Origin: Thoreauomyces humboldtii
Lineage: Eukaryota; Chytridiomycota; Chytridiomycetes; Spizellomycetales; Powellomycetaceae
Assembly (NCBI GenBank): GCA_027596035.1
Contig: JADGJA010000373.1
Location: 1-14,787, forward strand
Direction: 5' to 3'
Length of the DNA stretch: 14,787 bases
In this document: positions 1 through 9,119 of the stretch, piece by piece
Position numbering within the stretch: the first letter of the stretch is position 1
Layout: the number at the start of each line of letters is the position of its first letter
Position numbers and translations under genes: made by a program
The notes under the pieces: generated by a model
Told to the model about the DNA's origin: nothing
What the model saw: only the letters and a program-made list of their open reading frames with translations
The model's database searches: none

Positions 1-2
1 CC

Positions 3-86
3 CCCGGAGACGGCGTGTGCCCCTTCCCCCAGTGCCTCTTTGACCCAGCCTGCACGGAGTGCTGCGTCGACTGTCTTTGGAAGTGA
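3..86 (+). CDS. 3' end of an unidentified Cys-rich protein (partial)
   Basis: The frame starting at base 3 is open from the left edge and ends in TGA at 84-86, giving the last 27 residues of a protein. Six are cysteines: C6, C11, C17, C20, C21 and C24 of the fragment (pattern C-x4-C-x5-C-x2-CC-x2-C), ending CLWK. Such density suggests a metal-binding or disulfide-rich tail, but I do not recognise the family. The AT-rich stretch and AATAAA 125 bp downstream fit a 3' UTR on this strand. The alternative frame from base 1 stays open to 261 but turns into a pyrimidine-rich, low-complexity peptide, so I prefer the Cys-rich one. The rest of the gene lies outside the window. Confidence 0.4.
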   Translation, partial: PGDGVCPFPQCLFDPACTECCVDCLWK

Positions 87-549
87 AAGAGGACAGAGAA
101 AGAAAAGTAAAGAAAGTCGTTTTGTGTTCCCTCTCTACCTGCTCTGCTTGCCTCTCTCCTACTCTCTCTCTCTCTGTCTTTTCGTTGCTGTACTACGTCT
201 CATACCTTTGAATAAAACAAAAAAAAATGTGCGGCTGAAGCCTTCCTTCACCGTGTCCTGACGTGAGATGGACGTGTTCCTTTCCAGACAGAAGGCTCGC
301 CCCTACTCCCTGGTGATTGTTCACAGATCCTGAGCGAAATCAGGTCCTTCCAGTCGAACATGGTTCCTTCCTTTCGGTTGTGTACAATTCAAAAAGAGTG
401 CTGCCAGACCATCGAAAGTCTTTGGTGAGGGGGTATCTCTCGCAGCAGTCATCCAGCTTCCGACATCGGCGCGCGCGCTCTCTCCATCCCATTCCCAACC
501 ACATTCCCATCCCATAAAAAGAAAAAGAAAAGGAAACAACAAGCCCGCG
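87..549. other. Convergent 3' intergenic region with CT-rich tract
   Basis: This stretch separates the 3' ends of the Cys-rich partial gene (+) and TRAPPC4 (-). It holds a pyrimidine-rich segment with a run of CT dinucleotides near 162-175, the AATAAA at 211, and an A/G-rich run near 517-538. The only open frames are short (66-73 codons), lack recognisable motifs and overlap on opposite strands. I see no gene here. Confidence 0.5.
211..216 (+). terminator. Putative polyadenylation signal (AATAAA)
   Basis: A canonical AATAAA is followed at once by an A-rich run (220-227). It lies 125 bp past the TGA of the Cys-rich partial gene and is on the strand expected for its 3' end. The site is seen directly; its use is inferred. 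Confidence 0.4.
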
Positions 550-1047
550 TCATGCGTTGGTGGTCCTCGCCACCCTGACGACGTTCGCGTCGAACAGCTC
601 GATGCGGATGGGCATCTCTGGGTTGTAGAAAGGATTCTTCATGACGTAGTCCGCGTACAGCTCGTAGACCTTCCTCGTCGCGAGGTCGGCATTTGACTGG
701 GAGGTTGCGGGATCGGTGATGAGGAGGAACTTGACGCCCGTGAGGGTCTGGAAGCAGAAGATCTTGAACGCGTCGGTTTCGAGGACCTCCATCCCGGAAG
801 AGTTGGGGACGGGTGAGATTCGGGATGTTATCGCGTGGACTCTGTGTGGGGGAGACGGAGGGTCAGTGATGTGATGTGATGGGATGGGATGTGATGTGAT
901 GTGATGAGTATAGGGTGGGGTTTACCCGTGGAAAGTACCGGCCAAGACGAGGTACTCGTTGCTCGTGAGCTTGGCTAGTCCGTCGGTGAAATCTCGGTTG
1001 TAAATCAGACCGCCGGCCTTGTTGATGACGAGCAAGGCGTGGAGCAT
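550..1047 (-). CDS. TRS23: TRAPP complex subunit 4 (Trs23/synbindin), short form
   Basis: A core subunit of the TRAPP tethering complexes, which act as the GEF for Rab1/Ypt1 in ER-Golgi and later traffic. Exons on the minus strand: 1047-926 and 841-550, joined over an 84-nt GT-AG intron (925-842) with a CACTGAC branch-like site. Total 137 aa. The N-terminus has the longin-type strand [16 protein letters not shown], then [13 protein letters not shown]; the C-terminus has [32 protein letters not shown] and [10 protein letters not shown], all strongly conserved with animal TRAPPC4. Joining the exons restores a smooth FHGVHAI core, which supports the intron. The PDZ-like insert of human TRAPPC4 (about 219 aa) is missing between DFTDGLAK and LTSNEY, as in other short fungal forms. 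The start ATG at 1047-1045 is the first Met in the conserved frame. It is divergent from Prp17. Confidence 0.93.
866..906. repeat. GTGAT pentanucleotide microsatellite in the TRS23 intron
   Basis: About eight imperfect GTGAT/GGGAT units lie in tandem. They occupy about half of the only TRS23 intron, between its donor and branch region, so length changes would be neutral for the protein but would alter intron length. Confidence 0.8.
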
Positions 1048-1439
1048 TTCGGACTCTCAACGTGCGGGATGTAGGGAAGTCGCAAGGCTGCGTAGTCGCG
1101 AAGTGGACGGCCGACACGCAGAGAGCTGGACGTTGGGATGAGCGATCCTGTGAGAACAGAGTACACCGCAATACAGTCTCCGTTGGTCGACCCCCTCCTC
1201 CCTGCTGCTGCTGCTGCTGCTGCTACTTTGCTGTTGGGAAATGTCTTGGTGGGAAGATGCTGGTTCGCGTGGTTGGTCAATCAATCTAGTGAGTGCTTCT
1301 TGAAGGCTTTGGTCCATCCAAACCCTCTCCCATTCCTCATTCCACATTCCTACAATCCTCTGGTAATTCCCATCCGACGACTCTTGACCCTTCTGTTTTC
1401 GATCGAGTCTGCAAGCACGGGCCAACCCACACGGCAACC
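1048..1439. promoter_or_regulatory. Shared divergent promoter region, TRS23 / PRP17
   Basis: A 392-bp gap lies between the two start codons and must hold both promoters and 5' UTRs. It contains a (CTG)7 run at 1202-1222. Long open frames cross it on both strands, but they are low in complexity (poly-Ala or poly-Ser from the CTG run) and do not continue either conserved protein. I see no clear TATA box. Confidence 0.55.
1202..1222 (+). repeat. (CTG)7 trinucleotide run
   Basis: Seven perfect CTG units lie about 220 bp before the PRP17 start and about 155 bp before the TRS23 start. The run is outside both conserved coding regions, so most likely in promoter or 5' UTR sequence. Confidence 0.85.
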
Positions 1440-3423
1440 ATGGATCTCTTTGGCCAGTACGGATCGGACGATGAGCCAAGCTACGCTTCAGCGACGGCTC
1501 TCAAGAAGCAGAAGATCGAGGCTGCTCCCGACGTCTCCACCCAGGACCTCACCACATTCAACTACCTCCCAGGACTCACCACAAAGGAGATCTCCCACAA
1601 CGTTCCCTACGACGACCTCACACGGCCGACGCAGGGACCGCAGAATCCGTTCGCAACCCAAGGAACAGCGCCAAATCGGAACGTCCTTACAGGTAACGTG
1701 TGGCAACCCGAGGGACAGTGTGTCGAGGTCTGCAGCAGGTCCTGATTTTCCTTGATGAACCAGGTTACGTCGAGGAGTTCGCCATCTCCCACCACCACTT
1801 TGATGCCATGTCTCGAACCTTCACCAACTTTGGCTACGCGGTGGACCCAAACAGTCACGGAGAGACGCTCGTAGGGGACCTCCGCAAGGCTGCTCTTCAG
1901 AACGGAGCGACCGTCTACGAGACGGTCAAGAAGAGCAAGACGGACAAGCGGAAACGAAAGGCAGCAGGGGATTCCTCCGTCATCGACGGGTACGCGGGTC
2001 CGTGGGCGGGTTACGAGGGGGAGAAGGTTCACGTGCAGCCCGAGGGTCCCACGGACGCGGAGAAGGAGGCGGCAGAGGCCAAGAGCGTGGCGGATGCTTC
2101 GTCGAAAAAGTCGAACCCGAACGCGGACCTGGAGGTCGGGAACGAGACGAGCACGTTCCATGGGAAGGAGGAGAGGGACTACATGGGGAGGACGTACATG
2201 CACGTTCCCACGGATCTGGACGTGGACTTGAGCGCAGAGTCCGGCATTAAGGACTGCTATCTGCCAAAAACGTTGATCCATACGTGGACCGGACATACCA
2301 AGGGCGTGGCCGCCATTCGATTGTTCCCGAACAGTGCGCACATGTTCTTGAGCGCTGGCATGGACAACAAAGTGAAGGTGCGTTCCTTGGCATCCCGGGA
2401 CCGAAGCAAGCGCCATGTCACAGCTCGTTTCTGATCAAGGTTTTCCTGTCTTAGCTATGGGACGTGTACCACGATCGTCGCTGTCTAAGAACCTTCGACG
2501 GCCACAGCAAGGCAGTACGCGACATCACCTTCAACAACGACGGCACAAAGTTCCTCTCCGCGTCCTATGACAAGTACATCAAGCTCTGGGACACGGAGAC
2601 CGGAAAATGCATATCCTCCTTCACCACCAAGCGGATCCCATACTGCGTCAAGTTCAATCCGGATCCCGACAAGCAGAACGTGTTCCTAACAGGTTGCGCC
2701 GACAAGAAGATCTACCAGTTCGACATCAACTCAGGAGACGTGACGCAGGAGTACGACCAGCATCTGGGAGCGGTCAACACCATCACGTTCGTGGACGACA
2801 ACAGGAGGTTCGTGACCACCTCGGACGACAAGACGTTGAGAGCCTGGGAGTTCGACATTCCGGTCGTCATCAAGTACGTGGCGGAACCGAGCATGCATTC
2901 CATGCCTGCCGTCACGCTGCATCCTACGCGTGAGTAATCACCCTGTTTCCTATTCTCATCTTCTCCCATGCTTCCCTCGAGTTTTTCTCACCCGCGATCC
3001 TATATGGCTCAACAGAAAAGTGGCTGGCCTGTCAATCCCTCGATAACCAGATCGTCATCTACTCCGCCCGGGACCGGTTCCGGATGAACCGCAAGAAGAC
3101 GTTCCGAGGGCACCTCGTGGCGGGGTACGCGTGCGAACCGTCGTTCTCCCCGGACGGTCGCTACGTGTCCTCTGGAGACAGCGAAGGGAGGGTGTGGTTC
3201 TGGGACTGGAAGACGTGCAAGGTGTTGAAAAAGTTCAAGGCCCACGACAAGGTCGTCATCGGGTCCGTGTGGCATCCCCACGAGACGAGCAAGCTGTTCA
3301 CGTGTTCGTGGGATGGGACCATCAAGTGAGTGTTTTTTTTTTCTTTGATCCTTGTCTTGCTCGAGTGTCGTCCGAATCGTTCTTTCTGACCATTATGGTC
3401 TCGAAAACAGGTTCTGGGATTAG
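1440..3423 (+). CDS. PRP17: Pre-mRNA-processing factor 17 (Prp17/CDC40), WD40 splicing factor
   Basis: A spliceosomal protein of the second catalytic step. Five exons: 1440-1692, 1764-2377, 2455-2929, 3016-3325 and 3411-3423, with GT-AG introns of 71, 77, 86 and 85 nt. All phases close exactly, giving 554 aa (human 579). The N-terminal part carries the Prp17 signatures [25 protein letters not shown] and [11 protein letters not shown]. From about residue 255 a seven-bladed WD40 domain runs to the end: [94 protein letters not shown] and a final KFWD. Near-continuous similarity to human CDC40 supports each junction. The ATG at 1440 is in good context (CAACCATGG). The last exon holds only 13 nt including the stop. 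Confidence 0.97.
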
Positions 3424-3805
3424 ATCTGCTTCCCGTTTCGGGTCATCCTTCCTGTGGTCATACCCACAGGGCGTGAATGGAGCAAAGCCGGGGTTGGTCC
3501 ATCGGAACAGTTCATATCGGATCCCAGCATAGCCTTGCAATGGGAAATGCAGAACTGGGAGATGGGAAGAGTGGGAGGGAGCGGTGGAGCCCCGGAAGCG
3601 TCGACCAGGGTCCGGACGACCACGGTAACCGCTTGTTCCCCTCGTTACTTCCCCGTAGTCTAACTTTACGATCGTTGGGCATCGCATCAGCGTGTCCCTG
3701 CGAGAGCATCCATTCCCACCATTGCTTTTGTTCTTGATATGTAAATCGTAGAACGAGCCCTGCCTTTTCTTTGTCCTTGTATTCTCTGTCCACTATACTC
3801 CAACT
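3424..3805. other. Convergent 3' region, PRP17 / GNAT gene
   Basis: This is the 382-bp gap between the PRP17 stop and the GNAT stop. It has short open frames on both strands but none with a recognisable domain. TATGTAAAT near 3739-3747 resembles a fungal 3'-end efficiency element, but I cannot confirm it. I see no gene. Confidence 0.5.
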
Positions 3806-4756
3806 TTAGGCCGGTCTGACCCAAGTCTCAAACTCCCCGACCACCTCCCCGAACCCCAGATTGACCCACGTAGCCGTCGCCCTCTCATCCCCATCGCCCG
3901 GAACGACGACCATCCCGGGATACCCCCTCCCCCTGGCCTCCCTCTCGACCCCCTCGAACAACCTCCTGCACAGACCCCTCCTCCTGAACTCGGGCCTCGT
4001 CACGGCGCCCTGGACGTACGCGACGCCGCGGGCGTAGAAGACGCAGATCTCGGCGACCAACGTCCCGGTGCTTCGCTCACGGGCCACGTGGTGCACCGCG
4101 ACGCCGACGTTGGACATGTAGTTGAGGGCAAGCGGGAGCTTGGCCGTGTAGTGGGGTGACCAGCCGTGGACGATGGACGGGAGGCTGGTCACGTCGTTCC
4201 AGATCGGATCTCCGGGGACGGGGGTGAGGAAGTCGAAGGAGCGGTCGAGGAGGAAGGAGATGGACAATGACGATGATGATGATGATGACGATGGTGATGA
4301 TGGGTGGGATGGGGATGTGAATCGTTTAAGATGGAACACGCCTGCATCGCCTTTCCTTTGGAACCCTGTCTCTTCCAAGGTTGTCGTCGAGACTTGACCG
4401 AAGGATCCACACCCCCTGGTCAGCTTGAACTGTATCCCCGTCCCCGACCCCGTCTCCTCCGTCAGATCCCTGCACAGCGTCTCCACGTCCTCCTTGAACG
4501 ACTTATCGCTCGACCCTCCCTCCTTGCTGTGGTCATGGTCATGGGACAAAAGGGTCTGTAGACGGCTTCTCTTGACGTATGTGAAGAGGGGCCCCACGAC
4601 GAGGGGACTCGACGACGCCAGGTTGGTTGAGATGGCTTCGTCCCATTTGCATGCTTTTAGGGCTGCGTTGAGGTAGTCTGGCGAGGAGAGGGGGAGGGGA
4701 GTGGGGTCTTCCGTCAGATGGCCCGGGGTGGGGTGGGTGATGGCGGTTGTCAGCAT
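3806..4756 (-). CDS. GNAT-family N-acetyltransferase domain protein
   Basis: An intronless gene of 316 aa. The C-terminal part is a GNAT fold that binds acetyl-CoA: strand EICVFYARGVAYVQGAVTRPEF (residues 236-257), the pyrophosphate-binding loop RRRGLC (258-263, the R/Q-x-x-G-x-A-like motif A), helix RRLFEGVEREARGRGY, and a motif-B segment ATWVNLGFGEVVGEFETWV (295-313). The N-terminal half, from LNAALKACKWDEAISTNL on, is likely a family-specific region. A serine-rich low-complexity linker (about residues 148-163, from a GAT-rich run at 4264-4300) separates the two. The substrate cannot be read from the sequence. The start ATG at 4756-4754 is the first in frame. There is no signal peptide or membrane segment, so it is probably cytosolic or nuclear. 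It is convergent with PRP17. Confidence 0.8.
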   Translation of the reverse strand: MLTTAITHPTPGHLTEDPTPLPLSSPDYLNAALKACKWDEAISTNLASSSPLVVGPLFTYVKRSRLQTLLSHDHDHSKEGGSSDKSFKEDVETLCRDLTEETGSGTGIQFKLTRGCGSFGQVSTTTLEETGFQRKGDAGVFHLKRFTSPSHPSSPSSSSSSSSLSISFLLDRSFDFLTPVPGDPIWNDVTSLPSIVHGWSPHYTAKLPLALNYMSNVGVAVHHVARERSTGTLVAEICVFYARGVAYVQGAVTRPEFRRRGLCRRLFEGVEREARGRGYPGMVVVPGDGDERATATWVNLGFGEVVGEFETWVRPA

Positions 4757-5685
4757 TGCAGTTTCTGGTTCGCTTGTCGTAGATGAAGGACACTGTTACC
4801 TCTGCATTTCTCTTATGGCTGGAAGGATCCCACCGTGACGATCCGTGCATTGAAGAACATGTTGTGGAGCGAATGGCCTTGGGGCGTTGGTACTGCTAGT
4901 GGTGGTGGTGTTGGTGGTGGAGCTGCTCGACGCCCACCAACGAGACATTCGACAGAGGCCACAACATGCCGCTCGTCAAAAGAGTCGCCGGCGGCCCGCG
5001 GACCGTGCCCTCTGTTGGACTTTATGGTCTCGACAAATCTCAAGCCAACCTAAAGGTTCACCCAAGGGTGAGGAGGATGCAGGCATGTGCCAAGTACAAA
5101 GGCTTGATGATGGTAAGAGCAGATTGCGATGTCATTGCTGACGGACTTCTTGCTGGAGTTTGAACGGTGGTGCCAAGTACGTGAGAGCTTGCGGGAGCCT
5201 TTTCACGAGACGGGGGCAAGCCTTCACGGATGCACGGGAGCTCTTCCCACAGCACAGTAACGTTTGACAGGGAGAGAGTTCCTTTGCGCCTTAGTACAAA
5301 TATTTTACATGCCGCCTTGCAAGCTCGGGGACAGCCTACCTTCCTTCACGACGTTGGACGATATGCAGAGAGCATGGCCCTTGAAGAGCAACATGGCACG
5401 CAGGAAAAGGGATCAGCGGCGAGCAGGGACGACTTTAGCATGGCTTTTCGACAGAGGACTAGTCTTCCCGCTTCGGCACCCTCGAGATTACTCAAATACT
5501 TCAAGGTCCCTTCGGCTATTATGCATTGATGCAGCGCTGTTATAGTGCAAGGGACTCCGCCTTCGTACCACTGTACGTAACCGTGTCCATCCGAAGCATG
5601 GCGTCTTGTACCATGCCCCTTCTCTGTTTTTCTCGCTGCTTTATGCCGGCCTTTAGGAACTCAAGCTGACACGCATCTTGCTCAG
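4757..5685. other. 929-bp region between GNAT and beta-mannosidase genes; no supported gene
   Basis: It should hold the GNAT promoter and the promoter plus any 5' exons of the beta-mannosidase. A TGG-rich run lies near 4902-4920. I searched the plus frames for the N-terminal beta-mannosidase pattern (PG-x-VH, DPYY, N-D-x-x-x-RW) and found none. A 99-codon ATG frame (5230-5529) has no recognisable motif. A branch-like GCTGACAC and an acceptor TTGCTCAG (5678-5685) end the region. ATG at 5529 and at 5598 could begin short upstream exons, but neither yields a homologous N-terminus; the second would encode a short hydrophobic stretch but enters the wrong phase. Confidence 0.5.
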
Positions 5686-8600
5686 CCATAAAAGCTGCAT
5701 CGACCAACATGTTCCCCGCTCATCTTTACTCGCCTCGTCCTACTGGACCTACACGGCGGCGCTCAAAGACGTTAGCGCGTGGTCCAAGTTCAAGCACGTC
5801 TACCTCGTGTTCGACGGTCTCGACACGCCTACGAACATCAGTCTCTTCGGAAAGCACATCGGGGAGACGGCCAATCAGTTCCGTCAGTTCTACTTCGACG
5901 TCACAGACGTTGTGACCGAGCCTGCGGGATCTGACCGAAACTTGACCATCGCGAGTGTCTCTGAGCAATTTCCACCTTGGTATATGAAAATCACGTTTTC
6001 CTCTTGATTCGTAGGCAAGGCACTCACCGTCGTACCTGTCCTCTCCCATGTTTTTCTAGCTCGTGCGAACATCACGGAACTGGGATACAATCGTCAGTAC
6101 ATCCGCAAGATCCAGAGTGATTTCGGATGGGGTCAGTTCGCAGGAGCGTCCCTCGCTTGTGTTCCGTGTCCGATCCTTTCTGACCGAACCCCGTTCATTC
6201 CGTCCAGATTGGGGACCAGGGTTCGCCCCAATCGGTGTATGGCAGCCCGGCTACATCGTCGGTCTCGATCCCGTCCACCCTACAAAGCAAGCTATCGAAG
6301 TCACCGAGCTCAACACCTTCGTCGACATTTACAAGGAAGGACAGGTGTGTTCACCTCTGTTACTGAACCTTTTCTACCTTTTTCTACGTTGACCTCGTGT
6401 TTTCGCTCATAGATTCCGGGTCTAGTTCCTGATCAATCGTCCGACTGGATCGTCAATGTTTCCGTCTCCTTGGTGTCTGCAGTCAAGCTCGAGAAAGCCA
6501 CGATGCAGCTGTGTCTTCCCGACCTGAGGTACACGTCGCCGGACCTTCCACTGGACGTCATCCACGTAGGACAGAACTACGCGCAAGCTCACGTCAAGAT
6601 CCCGAAGAGTCTTCCGAAGCTTTGGTGGACGTGGGATCTAGGTACCGAATTCCTGCCAACCCCCAAGCAGTCTCATCGTTGAACGGTCGTTCTGATGCCA
6701 TTTTTTTCGTTTTCGACACCAGGCTACCCACAACTCTACAATCTCACCATCGAGATCAATCCGGCGTCGTCCGCCGTCGCTCCTTTGAAACTCACAAAGA
6801 GCGTCGGATTTCGAACCATCCTGCTCAACCTGCTCCCGGTTCCGAAGGATCAGACCATCGGCGACGGCGGCAAGCTGACGCCTGGGACGGCTTTCCACTT
6901 TGAGCTCAACGGGGTCACCTTCTATGTTAAGGGAAGCAACTGGATCCCTGCCGATGCGTTCCCGAGTCGAGTCACGGTGGACAAACTTCAGAAACTCCTC
7001 ATAAGCGCTCAGAATGCCAACATGAACGTGAGTGGCATGGTGATCTTTGTAAAAAATCTCAAAATCGGCCGTTCAATGACCATGTTGAATTTCAAAAGAT
7101 GCTTCGCTTATGGGGCCGGGGTCGCTACGAATCCGACGATCTCTACTCGATCGCAGACCGAATGGGGATCCTTCTCTGGTCCGAAGCCATCTTCGGAAAC
7201 ACTCTGTACCCGGTGGACTCTTCGTTCGTCGACAACGTGATCCCCGAAATCGAGGAGAATGTCCGTCGGATCTCCCACCATCCCTCCCTCGCATGCTGGG
7301 TCGGGAACAACGAGCAGGAGGTGTTCGACAACACCCATCTTCTGTACTCGAAGCACTACCTCCACGAGTACAACTGGTTCTACGTCATCCTGTTCCAGAA
7401 CGTCTTCCTGTCCGTCATGAGGAGCATCACGTACGTCCATTCGTCTACGACCACGGGCTGGTTGTCGGGTCCGGATCCGTGGATCGCTCGTTACAACAAT
7501 GCGACGCCGGGTGAACTTTATGGAGACACAGAGGGTGAGAGTCGTGTAGGACCCGTCTGGTTACAGTACCATTCACGAAGGTTGTGCTTACCCTTTTCCG
7601 CTGCGGCAAGGCTGGAACTACAACGTGCAGCTCGACATCCAAACCTACAACATCTCCGCGTACACCGTCTCGCGGCTCGTCAATGAGTTTGGCTTTCATT
7701 CCATGCCATCCGTGTACTCGGTAAAGCGGGGTTATCGGTAGACTGCAGAGCATTCGCATGCGATCGGCTGACCGGACTCCTGTGATCAGTGGGACGAGGT
7801 ATTGAAATTTCCAGAAGACTATCACTTCAATGGAAGCGTCGTGCAAGCAAGGAACCACAAATTCCCTCCTATCCCTGCCGAAGGTATAGTAACCCCTTGC
7901 TCATTCACAGCTCAACCATCCTCCGCAAACGGGAGGTCTTCGACAGCGGTTTCAACTGACGGGACAAACCACTTTTCACTTTCCCAGCCTTCCCGAACCC
8001 GAACTCACCGCGCGGCATGGGCGAGATGACTCGACTCGCAACGTCGTCTCCAAGTTCCCGACGCCCACGAACCCCGACGTCCGAGCCAACTTCAGCACGT
8101 GGTGCCACGCGACGCAGCTGGGTCAGGCGACGTTGATGGAGTCCGAGATCGAGTACTACCGATACGGAGCCGGGAACCCCAACAACAACCTCGGGTCCAT
8201 CATCTGGCAGTTGAACGACATCTGGCAGGCTCCCACGTGGGCCAGCATCGAGTACGATCTGCGTTGGTCAGTAAGCGAGAGGAAGCCAGTTATGGTATCG
8301 CCTGGGAGGCTGTCGAGACTGAGTCTGATCGTGCACGACTCTCTCTCCCTTCCAGGAAGGTCGTCCACTATCATCTCAAGCGTGTCTACAAGCCCGTGAT
8401 ATCCACCGCCATCTACAAGTAAGTTCAAGTGACCATGACTTGCCATCCTCTCTCTCGCTCGGTCTGATCACACTCCCGTCTCACAGCTCCACGTCGGACG
8501 TGCTGCACGTGTACGCCACGTCGGACCTCCAGCACACGACGTCGGGCACGGCGACGCTCGAGTACTTTACCTGGAGCGGTCGTCGGGTGGGAGCGCCGCA

Positions 8601-9119
8601 GCACAGGCAGTTCACGGTGTCGTCACTGTCCAACGCGCTTCTGTGGACTCTTGGCGGCGATCGGCTCTCGGCACCCGGGGGACACGGTCGCTCCGACACG
8701 TGGCTTCGCATCCGTCTGTCGGCAGGAGGAGGCAAGTACCACCACGAGAACTACTATACGAGCAGCAACCTCAAGACGGCGAGGCTGGACACGGACGTCA
8801 CGCTCGACGTGAGACCTGGGAGCAGCGGGTCCGACAGCATCGTGGTGGCGGTCGAGGGAGGTGCTGCTGCGTTCTTCTGGGGTAAGAGAGTCTCTTTTTT
8901 TCGAGAATGGTTTTGTTCTGTGGCGCTGACGTAAACACAACCTGGTTCCTTTCAGTCGACCATCCGGCCTGCGTGACGGGTCACTTTGATGACAACAGCA
9001 TCTTCCTCGTTCCTGGCGAGTCCCGCACGCTCCACTTTGATGCGTGGACCAACGAATGCACGGAAGATTGGAGGACGCAGGTTGTCGTTCGGACCGTCAA
9101 CGGATACGTCAAGAAGTAG
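5686..9119 (+). pseudogene. GH2 beta-mannosidase, 5' end unrecognised and frameshifted (possibly an assembly error)
   Basis: Beta-mannosidases remove terminal beta-mannose from glycans and manno-oligosaccharides. Inferred exons: 5686-5954, 6060-6131, 6208-6344, 6413-6641, 6723-7027, 7099-7534, 7581-7720, 7790-7883, 7988-8266, 8356-8418, 8487-8881 and 8956-9119. Except at one place, phases fit across the GT-AG introns (46-105 nt). About 860 codons run from the sugar-binding domain (YWTYTAAL, FDGLDTPTNISLFG, FDVTDVV), through NRQYIRK, DFGWDWGPGFAP, GSNWIPADAF and SHHPSLACW, to the C-terminus. Both catalytic residues remain: acid/base Glu in GNNEQE (codon 7312-7314) and nucleophile Glu in VNEFGFHSMPS (7685-7687). 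Oddities: the first ~70 residues and signal peptide are not found. GMGEMT (8014-8031) and FPTPTNPDVRANFSTWCHA (from 8055) lie in different frames, so about one base is missing between them. The usual WGGG is WGRG. It could be a working gene with a base error and undetected 5' exons. Confidence 0.85.

Noticed and set aside
1057..1755. Long overlapping frames across the TRS23/PRP17 gap (140 codons on -, 205 codons on +)
   Set aside because: Poly-Ser or poly-Ala from the CTG run, and antisense or out of frame to the conserved genes.
1607..2416. 269-codon minus-strand frame
   Set aside because: Antisense to PRP17 exon 2, whose plus-strand protein is clearly conserved.
5230..5529. 99-codon ATG frame upstream of the beta-mannosidase
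   Set aside because: No recognisable motif, overlaps a similar-length frame starting with TTG, and does not splice into the conserved exon as a homologous N-terminus.
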